Below are positions 33,364-42,221 of a stretch of DNA of 64,000 bases, piece after piece (the first letter of the stretch is position 1; each line of letters opens with the position of its first letter). A program made the position numbers and the translations under genes. The notes under the pieces are model-generated. The model had not been told where the DNA came from and ran no database searches. It saw nothing but the letters and a program-made list of their open reading frames with translations. Origin of the DNA: Bin87 sp965261195 (lineage in GTDB: Bacteria; Chloroflexota; Dehalococcoidia; Lucifugimonadales; UBA3495); contig OZ253455.1 of assembly GCA_965261195.1 (NCBI GenBank), positions 930,001-994,000 of the forward strand, in the 5' to 3' direction.

Positions 33364-33403
33364 CCCCTTCACCCTAACCCTCTCCCACGAAGGGGAGCGG
33401 GGA
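33364..33403 (-). repeat. REP-like 'CTCCCTCTCCC...GGGTGAGGG' repeat, copy 1
   Basis: On the minus strand: GCTCCCC...GGGAGAGGGTTAGGGTGAAGG. Related copies lie at 38912 and 53864. Each is intergenic with a short C/G-rich stem. Confidence 0.7.
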
Positions 33404-33432
33404 CTTTGCAATTGTCCCGCGCAGCCGGCAGG

Positions 33433-34167
33433 TCAATCGGCGATGTTCAGCAGGATGTCGGCCAGTTCCCGCGGCGTTGTGATCATCGGGTCGTGGCCGG
33501 TGTCGATGCGGTGTACGCCCCAGCTTGAGGCGGCTGCCCTTTCCGCCACCGCCTCGAACCCGGACTCGCTGCACAGCACGAATTCGCGGCGCAGGGCCTG
33601 CGCTTCCGGTCGGCCGGTGCGCACGGGTTGCGAGAAGGTGAGGGTAGGCTGCGGACTCAGCCTGGGCAGCACGAACCGCTGATCATCGGGATCGGTGATG
33701 GACCAGCGTGCGGCGATTTCGTCGGCGGTGGCGGGCGCCGGCATGAAGGGTTCGCTGTCTGCAATGTGTTGCCGGATGCGCGCGACGAATTCCGGGCCGC
33801 GCACCGCCTCCAGTTGGTCGACCATCGCTTCGCCATCGGCGGGCACCACGCCGTTGACATAAACCAGGGCAGCGATCCGCTCCGGGCAAACCTCGGCTAC
33901 GCCGGTGATGACCATGCCGGCGTAGGCGTGGGCCACCAGCACGGCATCTTGCAGGTCGTTGGATTCCAGCAACTGCGCCACGTCCCGGATGTGGAGGTCC
34001 AAATTGAACGATGCCGGAGGCATGAGGGCCGCCAGGTGGGCCCGGTCGCCCAGCCCGGTCAAACTGGGAGCGAGTACGGTGTGCCCGGCTTCCTGTAGTA
34101 AAGGGGCAACCTTCCACCAGCACCATCCGCCGTGCCAGGCTCCATGAATCAATACCAACGTGGCCAT
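33433..34167 (-). CDS. Alpha/beta hydrolase-fold protein lacking the catalytic serine
   Basis: 244 residues from ATG 34167, of the esterase/methylesterase type that starts LVLIHGAWHGGWCWWKVAPL and has LAPSLTGLGDRAHL. The elbow reads LVAHAYAGMVITGVAEVCPE where relatives have LVGHSYGGMVITGVA, so the nucleophile is Ala and the flanking glycines are altered. The C-terminal His (DTGHDPMITTP) remains. It probably no longer hydrolyses esters and may bind a ligand or do different chemistry. It is ten bases after the DUF262 gene on the same strand. Confidence 0.85.
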   Translation of the reverse strand: MATLVLIHGAWHGGWCWWKVAPLLQEAGHTVLAPSLTGLGDRAHLAALMPPASFNLDLHIRDVAQLLESNDLQDAVLVAHAYAGMVITGVAEVCPERIAALVYVNGVVPADGEAMVDQLEAVRGPEFVARIRQHIADSEPFMPAPATADEIAARWSITDPDDQRFVLPRLSPQPTLTFSQPVRTGRPEAQALRREFVLCSESGFEAVAERAAASSWGVHRIDTGHDPMITTPRELADILLNIAD

Positions 34168-34177
34168 AAGTTGATGC

Positions 34178-35809
34178 CTATGCAGCCTCATCTTGGCTGT
34201 CGGTTAGCTGCCGTTCCAGTTTGTCCATAAACTCGTTGGCGGCGGTGGCGAGTAATTTGGCTCGCTGCTCCAGAAATTCGTCGTAACGGTCAATGGTGAA
34301 CAGGCTGCGGTCGGTAGGTACGCATTGCTCTCGTAGTAATTTGTCGCTGACGCCTTCCATGTACTCCATTGGAGCCTTTTTGCCAATTTTCAGATTGGTT
34401 TCTTTCCGAATCGCAGCGATGTTGGCAGCAGAGTTCACGCTATCGAAAGCGGGATTGCCCCTGAGGAAAGCGCGGGGGAAAATGTGATGCCAGTCCGGGT
34501 TGAATTTTTGCAACAGTTCAGGGCCCGCAAACCCGATGCGGTCTTTGCTTGAGCTCCAGTCGTGGGCCTCGTTTGCATAGGCCAACATATACAGCATCAG
34601 CTGTACTCCTCCGTCGCGATAGCTCCGCTTGAAGTACTCATTATTGTCCGCGGTGAAATCCAGAGCGTCGAGGTGAGTAATGGCAGCACGAACTGCCTCG
34701 GAAGGATTGGATCCTTCCCGCATGGCGCGTATGTCCTCTGCCAAGCGGGTGTCAGTAGTCCGACTGTAGCGGTTGGTGCAGGTGGCACGGAGCAGCCATG
34801 CCAATGCCGGATTGATACTAAAGTCGTTTTGAAAACGAACCGCCAGTACGACTAGCGGAATCAAAGCGTTTTCGCTGGGTAAAATATCGCTGTTGAGAAT
34901 GCCATGCCGGTTCAGGCCACTGATAACGGCGCGCCACGCCGCCGCTACCGTTGTCCATTTCTGGTTGAGGTTGTTGCTGGTCCAAAATTCGCTGGTAACG
35001 TTTTTGAACCTGGTATGTCCGGTTGTCGAGGCGATTAACGAGCGAAAAACCAGGGTGGGCGCGAGGTCAAACCCGCTGTCTTCCAAGTCAACCATAAATG
35101 GCTCTAGTGTGCGATTTACCCAGTTAGGGTTAGAGGCGGCCACTTGAGCTTTGACAATATCACCTTCGCTCACCTTGGTGCCATTTTGATTCAGGCGAAC
35201 GAATATTTCAACTGTGTCTTCGAGATCTTTGTCTTCAAGGAATGCAGCGACTTGGTGTGAGCTAATTTTGCGCACTCGCTCTAATGACATGAGAACGTCT
35301 ATTTCACGGACTTCAGGGTTGTTGGTACAGTAGCATTTGACCAGTTCTCCGATTTTCTTGTCGTCCGCCAGTATGACATCGCGCACCGGGGTGTAGTTTT
35401 TATCCGCGATGATTGCTCGTGTGGGAGTTGCGAACTTCGTGTCCTGCCCCAGAGGGCTCACGTGGATGTTATTCTTCTCACATTCGGTATTCCAATCTGC
35501 CCCGTTGTCTTTCCACCAGTACGGCCTACGGCCGAACAGTAGGCACAACGCAGTAGTGCGCTGCTGGCCGTCAACCACCCAGGCTTCGGATGGAACGGCA
35601 TCGGCTACCCTAGCCGGAGCCGGCGTGTCATTCACCGGCTGGCTCCATAGCAGCAACGCGCCGATGGGGTAATCATTATACAACGATTCCACCATGTTCA
35701 TTACTTTGGTTGGTGTCCAGACAAAGCCTCGCTGGAATTCCGGCATCCCAAATTTATTGCTGACTGCTCGGTCAACGATGTCCCTCACGCTGTATTGTTG
35801 TATTGTCAT
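34178..35809 (-). CDS. DUF262 protein, GmrSD-like (ParB-like + HNH-type)
   Basis: 543 residues. The N-terminal DUF262 domain has VSNKFGMPEFQRGFVWTPTK, LYNDYPIGALLLW and the signature VVDGQQRTTALCLL (DGQQR). The C-terminus has DWHHIFPRAFLRG, the HHIFP core of the DUF1524/HNH-type nuclease half of GmrSD proteins. GmrSD enzymes are type IV restriction systems against glucosylated hydroxymethylcytosine phage DNA. Here both halves are in one shorter protein with no other defence gene beside it. By eye the gene is less GC-rich than its neighbours. GGAGGG lies six bases before ATG 35809. Confidence 0.82.
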   Translation of the reverse strand: MTIQQYSVRDIVDRAVSNKFGMPEFQRGFVWTPTKVMNMVESLYNDYPIGALLLWSQPVNDTPAPARVADAVPSEAWVVDGQQRTTALCLLFGRRPYWWKDNGADWNTECEKNNIHVSPLGQDTKFATPTRAIIADKNYTPVRDVILADDKKIGELVKCYCTNNPEVREIDVLMSLERVRKISSHQVAAFLEDKDLEDTVEIFVRLNQNGTKVSEGDIVKAQVAASNPNWVNRTLEPFMVDLEDSGFDLAPTLVFRSLIASTTGHTRFKNVTSEFWTSNNLNQKWTTVAAAWRAVISGLNRHGILNSDILPSENALIPLVVLAVRFQNDFSINPALAWLLRATCTNRYSRTTDTRLAEDIRAMREGSNPSEAVRAAITHLDALDFTADNNEYFKRSYRDGGVQLMLYMLAYANEAHDWSSSKDRIGFAGPELLQKFNPDWHHIFPRAFLRGNPAFDSVNSAANIAAIRKETNLKIGKKAPMEYMEGVSDKLLREQCVPTDRSLFTIDRYDEFLEQRAKLLATAANEFMDKLERQLTDSQDEAA

Positions 35810-35831
35810 AGTTACCCTCCGCGCGCGACGG

Positions 35832-35860
35832 AACCCCGGACTAGAATGCCGTCCGGGGTT
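35832..35860. terminator. GC hairpin between alcohol dehydrogenase and DUF262 genes
   Basis: Perfect 10-bp stem AACCCCGGAC / GTCCGGGGTT with a nine-base loop and no strong U-run. It may end transcription from the alcohol dehydrogenase gene before DUF262. Confidence 0.4.
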
Positions 35861-35957
35861 GCAGGCTTTTGGTTATAGTGCCGTTCGTCTAAATCGACGT
35901 TGCGTTGGCAAAACAGTACGCGCTTGCCATAGTCAGGTCAAGCAACTGATGTCATTC

Positions 35958-37046
35958 TTACAGCACAACTACCGAGCGTAGTACTTCTCCTCGGCCCATG
36001 CGCTCGAAAGCGGCTTCAACGTCGTCAATGGCGATGCGTTCGCTGACGAAACCGTCCAGGTTCAGGCGGCCTTGCAGGTACAGGTCAATCAGCATTGGGA
36101 AGTCGCGGGTGGGCAGGCAGTCGCCGTACCAGGAGGATTTGAGCGAACCGCCGCGTCCGAAAACCTCGATGAGCGGCAGTTCAATTTTCATCGTTGGGTC
36201 GGGGACGCCAACCAACACCACGGTGCCGGCGTGGTCGCGGGCGTAAAAAGCCTGTTCGTAGGTGGTTGGGTTGCCCACGGCCTCGATGGCGACGTTGACG
36301 CCGTTGCCGCCGGTGAGGGCGCGGATGGCTTCAACCGGGTCGGTTTGAGTGGAGTTTATGGTATGGGTGGCGCCGAATCCTTTGGCCCAGTCGAGTTTGC
36401 GGTCGTCGATGTCCACTGCGATGATGATGTTGGCGCCAGCCAGTTGCGCGCCGGCGACCGCGGCGTTGCCGACGCCGCCGCAACCGATGACCGCCACTGA
36501 ATCGCCGCGACTCACACCGCCGGTGTTGATGGCTGCGCCCAGGCCGGCCATGATGCCGCAACCGATCAGGCCCGCCGCGAGCGGGCTGGCCGCCGGGTTG
36601 ACCTTGACGGCCTGGAGTGCGTCCACCAGCGTCAGGTCGCAGAAGGCCCCGATGCCCAATGCGGGCGACACCGGCGATCCGTCGGTGAGTGTCATTTTCT
36701 GCTGGGCGTTGCGGCTGGCGAAGCAGTACCAGGGCCGACCGCGCACGCAGGAACGGCATTGACCGCACGGGGCGCGCCAGGCGAGAATCACAAAATCGCC
36801 GGGCACAACATTGCTGACTCCGTCCCCGATTTTCTCCACGATGCCTGCTGCCTCGTGGCCCAGCAGGAACGGAAAGTCATCGTTGATTGCGCCTTCCCGG
36901 TAATGTAAATCCGTATGGCAAACACCGCAGGCCTGGACTCGTACCAGCGCCTCGCCCTCGTTGGGGTCGGGAACCAGGATGGGAACCAGCTCGACCGGAG
37001 CGCCCTTTGACCGCGAGATGACTCCCCGCACTTCATTAACTGCCAT
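35958..37046 (-). CDS. Zinc alcohol dehydrogenase, S-(hydroxymethyl)mycothiol dehydrogenase-like
   Basis: 362 residues, medium-chain dehydrogenase. Catalytic zinc ligands: CGVCHTDLHYREG (Cys about 40), GHEAAGIVEKIGDGV and GCGIMAG (Cys about 160). Structural zinc: CGQCRSCVRGRPWYC (four Cys). The NAD-binding loop is VAVIGCGGVGNAAVAG with an Asp after the second strand (VDIDDRK). The RNAQQKMTLTDG stretch matches mycothiol-dependent formaldehyde dehydrogenases. It would oxidise the formaldehyde-thiol adduct to the formyl-thiol. No mycothiol biosynthesis gene is in view, so the thiol is inferred. The start is ATG 37046. Confidence 0.87.
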   Translation of the reverse strand: MAVNEVRGVISRSKGAPVELVPILVPDPNEGEALVRVQACGVCHTDLHYREGAINDDFPFLLGHEAAGIVEKIGDGVSNVVPGDFVILAWRAPCGQCRSCVRGRPWYCFASRNAQQKMTLTDGSPVSPALGIGAFCDLTLVDALQAVKVNPAASPLAAGLIGCGIMAGLGAAINTGGVSRGDSVAVIGCGGVGNAAVAGAQLAGANIIIAVDIDDRKLDWAKGFGATHTINSTQTDPVEAIRALTGGNGVNVAIEAVGNPTTYEQAFYARDHAGTVVLVGVPDPTMKIELPLIEVFGRGGSLKSSWYGDCLPTRDFPMLIDLYLQGRLNLDGFVSERIAIDDVEAAFERMGRGEVLRSVVVL

Positions 37047-37159
37047 TTTATCAATGCCTCCGTGCCGGCGTCAGAAAACCACCGGCGATGCTCACGATAT
37101 AATGCCGCAACCCGCTGGCAGCGTCAAAGGTCGCCGCCGGTTGCTCAACCGAGGTAACT

Positions 37160-38146
37160 ATGCCCAAGCGCGTGATTATAGACACCGACCCTGGCGTGGA
37201 TGACACCGCAGCTATCCTGCTGGCGTTGGCCAGCCCTGAGTTACAAGTCGAAGCGCTAACTGCCGTATATGGCAACGGCTCAATGGCACAGTGCGCCAGC
37301 AACGCCCGGCGGATTCTGGCCGTGGCCGGCCGCAGTGACATCCCGGTGTACCGGGGAGCCGAAGGGCCGTTGCTGCGCCGCGCCAACGAGGGTTGGGCCT
37401 GGCATATTCACGGCGGCGATGCTCTGGGGGGCGTGGCCGATGCCGTACCGGAACCGTTGCCCGATGCGGCGTCCGATGCGGCGTCCGTCGACCGGGTGGC
37501 CGCGCTGGAAATTGCCCGGCGCGCGCTGGAGGCTCCGGGCGAAATTACCGTCCTGGCGCTAGGCCGCATGACCAACATCGCACTGGCGTTGCGAATTGCA
37601 CCGCAAATCGCAGATGCACTGGCCGGGGTGGTGGTAATGGGTGGCGCGGTCCGGGTGCCCGGCAACGTTTCCCCGGTGGCGACGGCGAACCTGCACGAAG
37701 ACCCGGAATCGGCGGCCATTCTGTATGAATCAGGTGTACCCATCACTCAGGTTGGGCTGGACGTTTGCGACCGGGCTGGCTTTTCCAGCGGTCAATTCGA
37801 GCGACTGGCACAGTGCTCGGCTCCGGCGGTGGCCCTGCTGGTGGCGGCTTCGGGATTTACCCGGCAGGCGTACCAGCGGCTGGGTCGGCTGGCCGACGGG
37901 GAAGCAGTGCGCTACAACGATGTGCCGGCGATGGCTTATGCTATCGATCCAACCCTGTTTGAATCCCGTCGTATGCACGTCGCCATCGACACCGCCAGCG
38001 ACTTGACCCGAGGGCAAACGGTTGCCGACTGGTATGGCTCCACCGGCTTTGCACCCAATGTCGATGTTTGCCTTGACGTGGACGCCCCGCGCCTCACGAA
38101 TCTGGTGGTCGACCGACTGGTGAGCCATCCCTGGCCCACCCACTAA
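37160..38146 (+). CDS. Inosine/uridine-preferring nucleoside hydrolase
   Basis: 328 residues. The N-terminal calcium-binding signature is KRVIIDTDPGVDDTAAILLA (DxDxxxDD). Further conserved parts are LTAVYGNGSMAQCASNARRI, the EITVLALGRMTNIALAL core and VVMGGAVRVPGN...ANLHEDPESAAILYESG. It cleaves the N-glycosidic bond of ribonucleosides in salvage. A 12-bp exact duplication (GATGCGGCGTCC, 37463-37486) encodes DAASDAAS in the lid region. The start is ATG 37160 after CCGAGGTAAC. Confidence 0.93.
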   Translation: MPKRVIIDTDPGVDDTAAILLALASPELQVEALTAVYGNGSMAQCASNARRILAVAGRSDIPVYRGAEGPLLRRANEGWAWHIHGGDALGGVADAVPEPLPDAASDAASVDRVAALEIARRALEAPGEITVLALGRMTNIALALRIAPQIADALAGVVVMGGAVRVPGNVSPVATANLHEDPESAAILYESGVPITQVGLDVCDRAGFSSGQFERLAQCSAPAVALLVAASGFTRQAYQRLGRLADGEAVRYNDVPAMAYAIDPTLFESRRMHVAIDTASDLTRGQTVADWYGSTGFAPNVDVCLDVDAPRLTNLVVDRLVSHPWPTH

Positions 38147-38180
38147 AAAGCCACGCCCGTTGCCGAGCGCGGCTAGATCA

Positions 38181-38235
38181 TCAACGCGGTTGCTCCTGGT
38201 CAACGTGGCTGTCCGGGTCAACGCGGTTGCGCCGG
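38181..38235. repeat. 18-19-bp tandem repeat array
   Basis: Three units of TCAACGYGGYTGYYCCGG type between the converging nucleoside hydrolase and peroxiredoxin genes. The unit recalls the TCAACGTCGCCCCGG units at 32391. Confidence 0.75.
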
Positions 38236-38237
38236 AC

Positions 38238-38711
38238 TTACGACAGGGCGGCTACCGCGGCCTGAACCTCTGCGTAATCGGGTTCAACGCCGGGGCTTTC
38301 CGATACCCAGTGATAGCGGACCACACCGTCTTTGTCGACGACGGTGACCGCGCGCTTGGCGGCGACGTATCCCTGCATTCCGGCCAGGCCGGGCAGCGCA
38401 ACGTCGTAGGCGTTTACCACCTCGCGGTTGTAGTCGCTGAGGAAGGTGTAATTGACATTGTTGGCGGCCTTCCATGCGGCCTGGGCGAAGGGAGGGTCAA
38501 CGGTGATGCCGATGATTTCCGCATTCATGGAGCTGAACTGGTCGATGCGGTCGCGCAGGGCGCACATTTCGGTGGTGCAAACGCCGGTGAAGGCTCCGGG
38601 GAAGAATGCAAGCACCACGTTTTTGCCCCGGTACTCGCTCAGGGTGCGCTGTTGTTGCGGGGTTTCATGCAGCGTGAAATCGGGGGCTGCCTGTCCTACG
38701 GTGATGGCCAT
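38238..38711 (-). CDS. Peroxiredoxin (AhpE / BCP-like)
   Basis: 157 residues from ATG 38711, seven bases after AGGAGG. The peroxidatic motif is PGAFTGVCTTEMC (PxxxTxxC, Cys about 46), and VNYTFLSDYNREVVNAYDV follows. A second Cys three residues after the peroxidatic Cys (CTTEMC) may matter less than a partner thiol. It reduces peroxides using a thiol donor. It is convergent with the nucleoside hydrolase, with the repeat array between them. Confidence 0.92.
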   Translation of the reverse strand: MAITVGQAAPDFTLHETPQQQRTLSEYRGKNVVLAFFPGAFTGVCTTEMCALRDRIDQFSSMNAEIIGITVDPPFAQAAWKAANNVNYTFLSDYNREVVNAYDVALPGLAGMQGYVAAKRAVTVVDKDGVVRYHWVSESPGVEPDYAEVQAAVAALS

Positions 38712-38911
38712 GAATGGACCTCCTGGTGGGGAATATCTGTTGACTGGTCGCAAGTTTCGACGCCTGGCAAATGACCTCGGTAATGACCTCGGTGAAGCGC
38801 TGGCGACCTGGTAATCTTATCATAAGCGCCCCGGCCGGCCCGGTGCGGAACGTATGGCGCGTACCCACTTTCGACCGCCATTGCGGCGAGCCCAGCGATG
38901 TGGCAGTACCG

Positions 38912-38993
38912 CTCCCTCTCCCATCAAGGGAGAGGGCTGGGGTGAGGGTGAAAATCCCATCCGTATCCTGTCTATCCTGTCCATCCATGCCAA
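38912..38993 (+). repeat. REP-like repeat, copy 2, plus a MITE-related fragment
   Basis: 38912-38951 is CTCCCTCTCCCATCAAGGGA followed by GAGGGCTGGGGTGAGGGTG. Directly after it, 38965-38990 (TATCCTGTCTATCCTGTCC...) matches the internal part of both MITE copies, so fragments of two repeat families abut. Confidence 0.65.
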
Positions 38994-39151
38994 TTACTCC
39001 GCGTAACACTTGTGCATAACACAAAGTGGGTACGCGCGAGGTGAAAGGTATGGCGTGGAACCGCTGCGGCGCCCCGGCCGAGCCGTCCGCGAGCCGAGGG
39101 GTGCGGTCGTTCGAGGGCCGTGCTAAACTGGCCGCCAACCCGCGCCAGCGC

Positions 39152-39203
39152 CATCCGGAGCCTGCATCCGGAGCCTGCATCCGGAGCCTGCAAACGGAGC
39201 CTG
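39152..39203 (+). repeat. 13-bp tandem repeat carrying the ribosome binding site
   Basis: Four units (three CATCCGGAGCCTG and one CAAACGGAGCCTG) lead straight into CAAATG. Each unit contains GGAG, and the last one is the SD of the gamma-glutamyltransferase gene. Confidence 0.85.
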
Positions 39204-39206
39204 CAA

Positions 39207-40808
39207 ATGTTTTTCAATTCCCGTCGTTCCACCGTCCACGCCACCCACGGGATGGTTGCCACCAGCCAACCGCTGGCCGCGATGGCCGGCCTGCGTATTC
39301 TGATGGCCGGCGGCAACGCCGTGGATGCTGCGGTGGCCACGGCCGCCACGCTGAACGTGGTCGAACCCATGTCCACCGGCGTCGGCGGGGACGTGTTTGC
39401 GTTGATCCGGAAGGCTGCCAACCGGGAAGTGGTGGCGCTCAACGGCAGCGGCCGCAGCCCGGCGGCGGCCAGCATCGCCGACTTGCGCGCTAAAGGACAC
39501 CACCGGATGCCGGCGCTCGGCGCACTATCCATCTCCGTACCCGGCACGGTTCACGGCTGGGAGGTTTTGCTGGCCGAGCAGGGCGCCATGAGTCTGGCCC
39601 ATGTTCTTGAACCGGCAATCGAATACGCTGAGCAGGGGTTCCCAGTTAGCGACATCATCAGCTTCCAGTGGCAGCAAACGGAGGGCAAACTGGCCGCATT
39701 GCCGTCCGGTCAGGAGTTGCTGCAGAATGGCCGTGCGCCCAGAGAAGGCGAGTTGATGCGGATGCCTACGCTGGCGAAAACCCTGCGCACGGTTGCAGAA
39801 GGGGGCAGCGAGGCGTTTTATACGGGCCCAATTGCGTCGGCGATGGCCGGTTTCATTCAGGAACAGGGCGGTTGGCTTTCGGAAGACGATCTCGCCCAAC
39901 ACCATTCGGACTGGGACGAACCCATCAAGACTGATTATCGCGGCGTAACGTGCTGGGAGTGTCCGCCCAACGGTCAGGGCATCATCGCTCTGGAAGCTCT
40001 GAATATCACCGAGGGGTTCGACATCGCCGGAATGGGGCCGCAAAGCGCCGACCGGTATCATCACCTGATTGAAGCCACTCGATTGGGATTCGCCGATGCT
40101 TTCGAGTACCTGGCTGATCCAAGGAGCGTGGAGGTTCCGACCAGTATTTGGGCCTCCAAGGAGTATGCCGACCAACGGCGCGAACTGATTGACCCGCAAC
40201 GGGCGATGCAAACCGCACCCTACGGCAAGATGGTTCCCGGCAGCGACACCGTTTACATCAGCGTGATCGATGGGGCCGGCAATGCCTGCTCGCTAATCAA
40301 CAGCGTCTTCGCCAATTTCGGGTCGGGCCTGGTGGTGCCGGGCACCGGCATCGTGATGCACAACCGGGCGGCGCTTTTCCAGTTGGACCCGGAGCATCCC
40401 AATGCTCTGGCGGGTCGCAAGCGGCCCTTCCACACCATCATCCCGGCAATGGCCACCCGCGACGGCGAATTGTGGCTGAGTTACGGTGTGATGGGTGGAT
40501 TCATGCAGCCCCAGGGACATTTGCAGGTCATCAGCAATATGGTCGATTTCGGTATGGATTCGCAGACTGCGCTGGATGCCTTGCGGTTCCAGGTTGCCGG
40601 CAATGAACTGTGGCTGGAAGGCGACGTTGACAACGAAGTGGCCGCCGAGCTGCATCGCCGCGGGCACCGGGTCAACGTGATGCACGGCCCGCAACGGGGC
40701 GGCGCCGGTGGAATGGGCGGCGGCCAGATAATCAGCCGCGACCCGGACTCAGGGGTCCTCAGCGGAGGCAGCGAGCCCCGGAAGGACGGCGCTGCGGTAG
40801 GCTGGTGA
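39207..40808 (+). CDS. Gamma-glutamyltransferase family protein
   Basis: 533 residues from ATG 39207 (SD GGAG in the repeat). N-terminal MVATSQPLAAMAGLRILMAG and GNAVDAAVATAATLNVVEP with STGVGGDVFAL form the large subunit. The autoprocessing nucleophile Thr is in GSDTVYISVIDGAGNACSLI, and GSGLVVPGTGIVMHNR and MGGFMQPQGHLQVISNM lie in the small subunit. No signal peptide is visible, unlike E. coli Ggt, so it is likely a cytoplasmic acylase/GGT relative. It hydrolyses or transfers gamma-glutamyl groups. Confidence 0.92.
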   Translation: MFFNSRRSTVHATHGMVATSQPLAAMAGLRILMAGGNAVDAAVATAATLNVVEPMSTGVGGDVFALIRKAANREVVALNGSGRSPAAASIADLRAKGHHRMPALGALSISVPGTVHGWEVLLAEQGAMSLAHVLEPAIEYAEQGFPVSDIISFQWQQTEGKLAALPSGQELLQNGRAPREGELMRMPTLAKTLRTVAEGGSEAFYTGPIASAMAGFIQEQGGWLSEDDLAQHHSDWDEPIKTDYRGVTCWECPPNGQGIIALEALNITEGFDIAGMGPQSADRYHHLIEATRLGFADAFEYLADPRSVEVPTSIWASKEYADQRRELIDPQRAMQTAPYGKMVPGSDTVYISVIDGAGNACSLINSVFANFGSGLVVPGTGIVMHNRAALFQLDPEHPNALAGRKRPFHTIIPAMATRDGELWLSYGVMGGFMQPQGHLQVISNMVDFGMDSQTALDALRFQVAGNELWLEGDVDNEVAAELHRRGHRVNVMHGPQRGGAGGMGGGQIISRDPDSGVLSGGSEPRKDGAAVGW

Positions 40809-40881
40809 TACCACCTCGCAAGTTTTATTGAATTGGCGCGTCTGGCAATCTGCCTGGATTCGTAATTCACAGGCCAGCGAA

Positions 40882-41277
40882 TTATCTGGATAACCAGAGA
40901 CGGAAGCGCTGCCAGGCAGACTGTGGTGGTGGGTCCACTGGGCGACCCCGCCAGCCTGGCGGGTTTGGCGTCATCATACGCTGTAGGAACATCCATACTA
41001 CCGCGACGACGATAATGGCCAACCCGACCAGGGAAAACCATATTGGAACCGGCAGCAGCACACCGGCCCCGGCCAGAACTACCCCGGCGATTGAGAGTTT
41101 GGATGGCGAAATCAGTCGCTTGCGCGTCGGCGGCTTCGGAGCGAATGGTGATGGCTCGTCATCCACCGGGGTCAGGGGACGGGATGCGGTGGAATCCGGC
41201 GTGTTATTCCCCGGAGGCTGAGCATCCAATTCTCTCAGGATTTGCTCTATTTCGTCTTCGTAACGGTCTTTCATCAT
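40882..41277 (-). CDS. Small membrane protein of unknown function
   Basis: 131 residues from ATG 41277 (GTG 41280 possible). An acidic helical start, KDRYEDEIEQILRELDAQPP, is followed by a Pro/Ser linker, a basic TRKRLISPSKL stretch, and a long hydrophobic hairpin (SIAGVVLAGAGVLLPVPIWF, LVGLAIIVVAVVWMFLQ). The tail is polar. The 'RYEDEIEQILR' opening recurs in Chloroflexota proteins of unknown function, as I recall. It is alone on its strand, upstream of MITE copy 2. Confidence 0.65.
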   Translation of the reverse strand: MMKDRYEDEIEQILRELDAQPPGNNTPDSTASRPLTPVDDEPSPFAPKPPTRKRLISPSKLSIAGVVLAGAGVLLPVPIWFSLVGLAIIVVAVVWMFLQRMMTPNPPGWRGRPVDPPPQSAWQRFRLWLSR

Positions 41278-41445
41278 CACACGTCCCGGTTCTGGCAACG
41301 TCACGTTGAGCGAGTTTTGGTCAAAGTGAGTTTTGGATGGGCTGACGTTTTGACAGATTATAACCCGGTAGCGTCCGCAGCGTAACTGCCAACGATGGTT
41401 TGCCGTAAACATACCGGAACCTTGGCGCTGCCGGTTGAGCAGCGC

Positions 41446-41578
41446 GGTAGCGTTCCATTTTAGGTGGTTTCCTTTCTCGTCATTCCGGCGCAAGCCGGAA
41501 TCCAGGAAAGCCCCAATCAGGAAAATCCTGTCTATCCTGTTCATCCATGCAAAAAAACACCTAAATTGCAACGCTACC
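41446..41578. mobile_element. MITE-like element, copy 2
   Basis: 133 bp with good terminal inverted repeats: GGTAGCGTTCCATTTTAGGTG on the left and CACCTAAATTGCAACGCTACC on the right (19 of 21 pairs). Inside are the ATTCCGGC-GCAA-GCCGGAAT hairpin and TATCCTGTTCATCCATGC, as in copy 1. It lies 62 bases before rpmH. A four-base AGCG flanks both ends, a possible target duplication. Confidence 0.75.
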
Positions 41579-41640
41579 AGCGGCGCAAATTCGTTGACGT
41601 GTGGGGGCTTTGACAGTATAGTTATTGGCCGGAGTCGAAT

Positions 41641-41778
41641 ATGCCCAAGCGTACTTATCAACCCAAAAAGCGCCGCCGTGCCCGTGTGCATGGCTTCCGT
41701 TCCCGTTCGCGCACCTCGGATGGCCGTTCGGTTTTGCGCCGCCGCCGTTTCAAGGGCCGGCACAAGCTGACCGTTTAG
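41641..41778 (+). CDS. rpmH: 50S ribosomal protein L34
   Basis: 45 residues, MPKRTYQPKKRRRARVHGFR..., ending RRRFKGRHKLTV. This is the full, normal L34. It begins the conserved rpmH-rnpA-yidD-yidC-jag block. dnaA is not upstream; a MITE and a membrane protein are there instead. Confidence 0.97.
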   Translation: MPKRTYQPKKRRRARVHGFRSRSRTSDGRSVLRRRRFKGRHKLTV

Positions 41779-41825
41779 TTGACCTACTTTGTTTTCAGCG
41801 CCCGCCCGCGGCTTCCCTAGTTTAG

Positions 41826-42221
41826 ATGCAACAACGTCATCGTCTTAGCGGCGATGCCCGTATCGGGGAAGTCCACCGTCGGGGGCGTAGCGCCGCTAAT
41901 GACCTGTTGGTTATCCGGCTGCTGCCCAATGGCTTGGATCGCAGTCGTTTCTGCTTCATTGCCGGGAAACGCGTCGGTAACGCTGTGGTGCGCAACCAGA
42001 CCAAGCGACGTTTGCGTGAGCTAATCCGCAACTCCCATACCCGTTCGGGTTGGGATTCTATCCTGATTGCGAGGCGTGGCGCCGGTGAAGCGAAGTTCCC
42101 TCAACTGGAGCGTGCCGTGCATAATTTGTTGCGTCGCACCCAGTTGAATAGAGCCGAACCTGAAGTTATTGAGCCCGTGAACCCGCAGACCGTAACCGCA
42201 GCAGGGGAGTCAACTCGGTGA
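41826..42221 (+). CDS. rnpA: Ribonuclease P protein component
   Basis: 131 residues. The RNR signature is AGKRVGNAVVRNQTKRRLRE, with LNGLDRSRFCFI-like 'PNGLDRSRFCFIAGK' before it. It binds RNase P RNA and helps 5' processing of tRNA precursors. The tail beyond about residue 105 (LNRAEPEVIEPVNPQTVTAA) is extra. It overlaps yidD by four bases (GTGA). Confidence 0.95.
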   Translation: MQQRHRLSGDARIGEVHRRGRSAANDLLVIRLLPNGLDRSRFCFIAGKRVGNAVVRNQTKRRLRELIRNSHTRSGWDSILIARRGAGEAKFPQLERAVHNLLRRTQLNRAEPEVIEPVNPQTVTAAGESTR

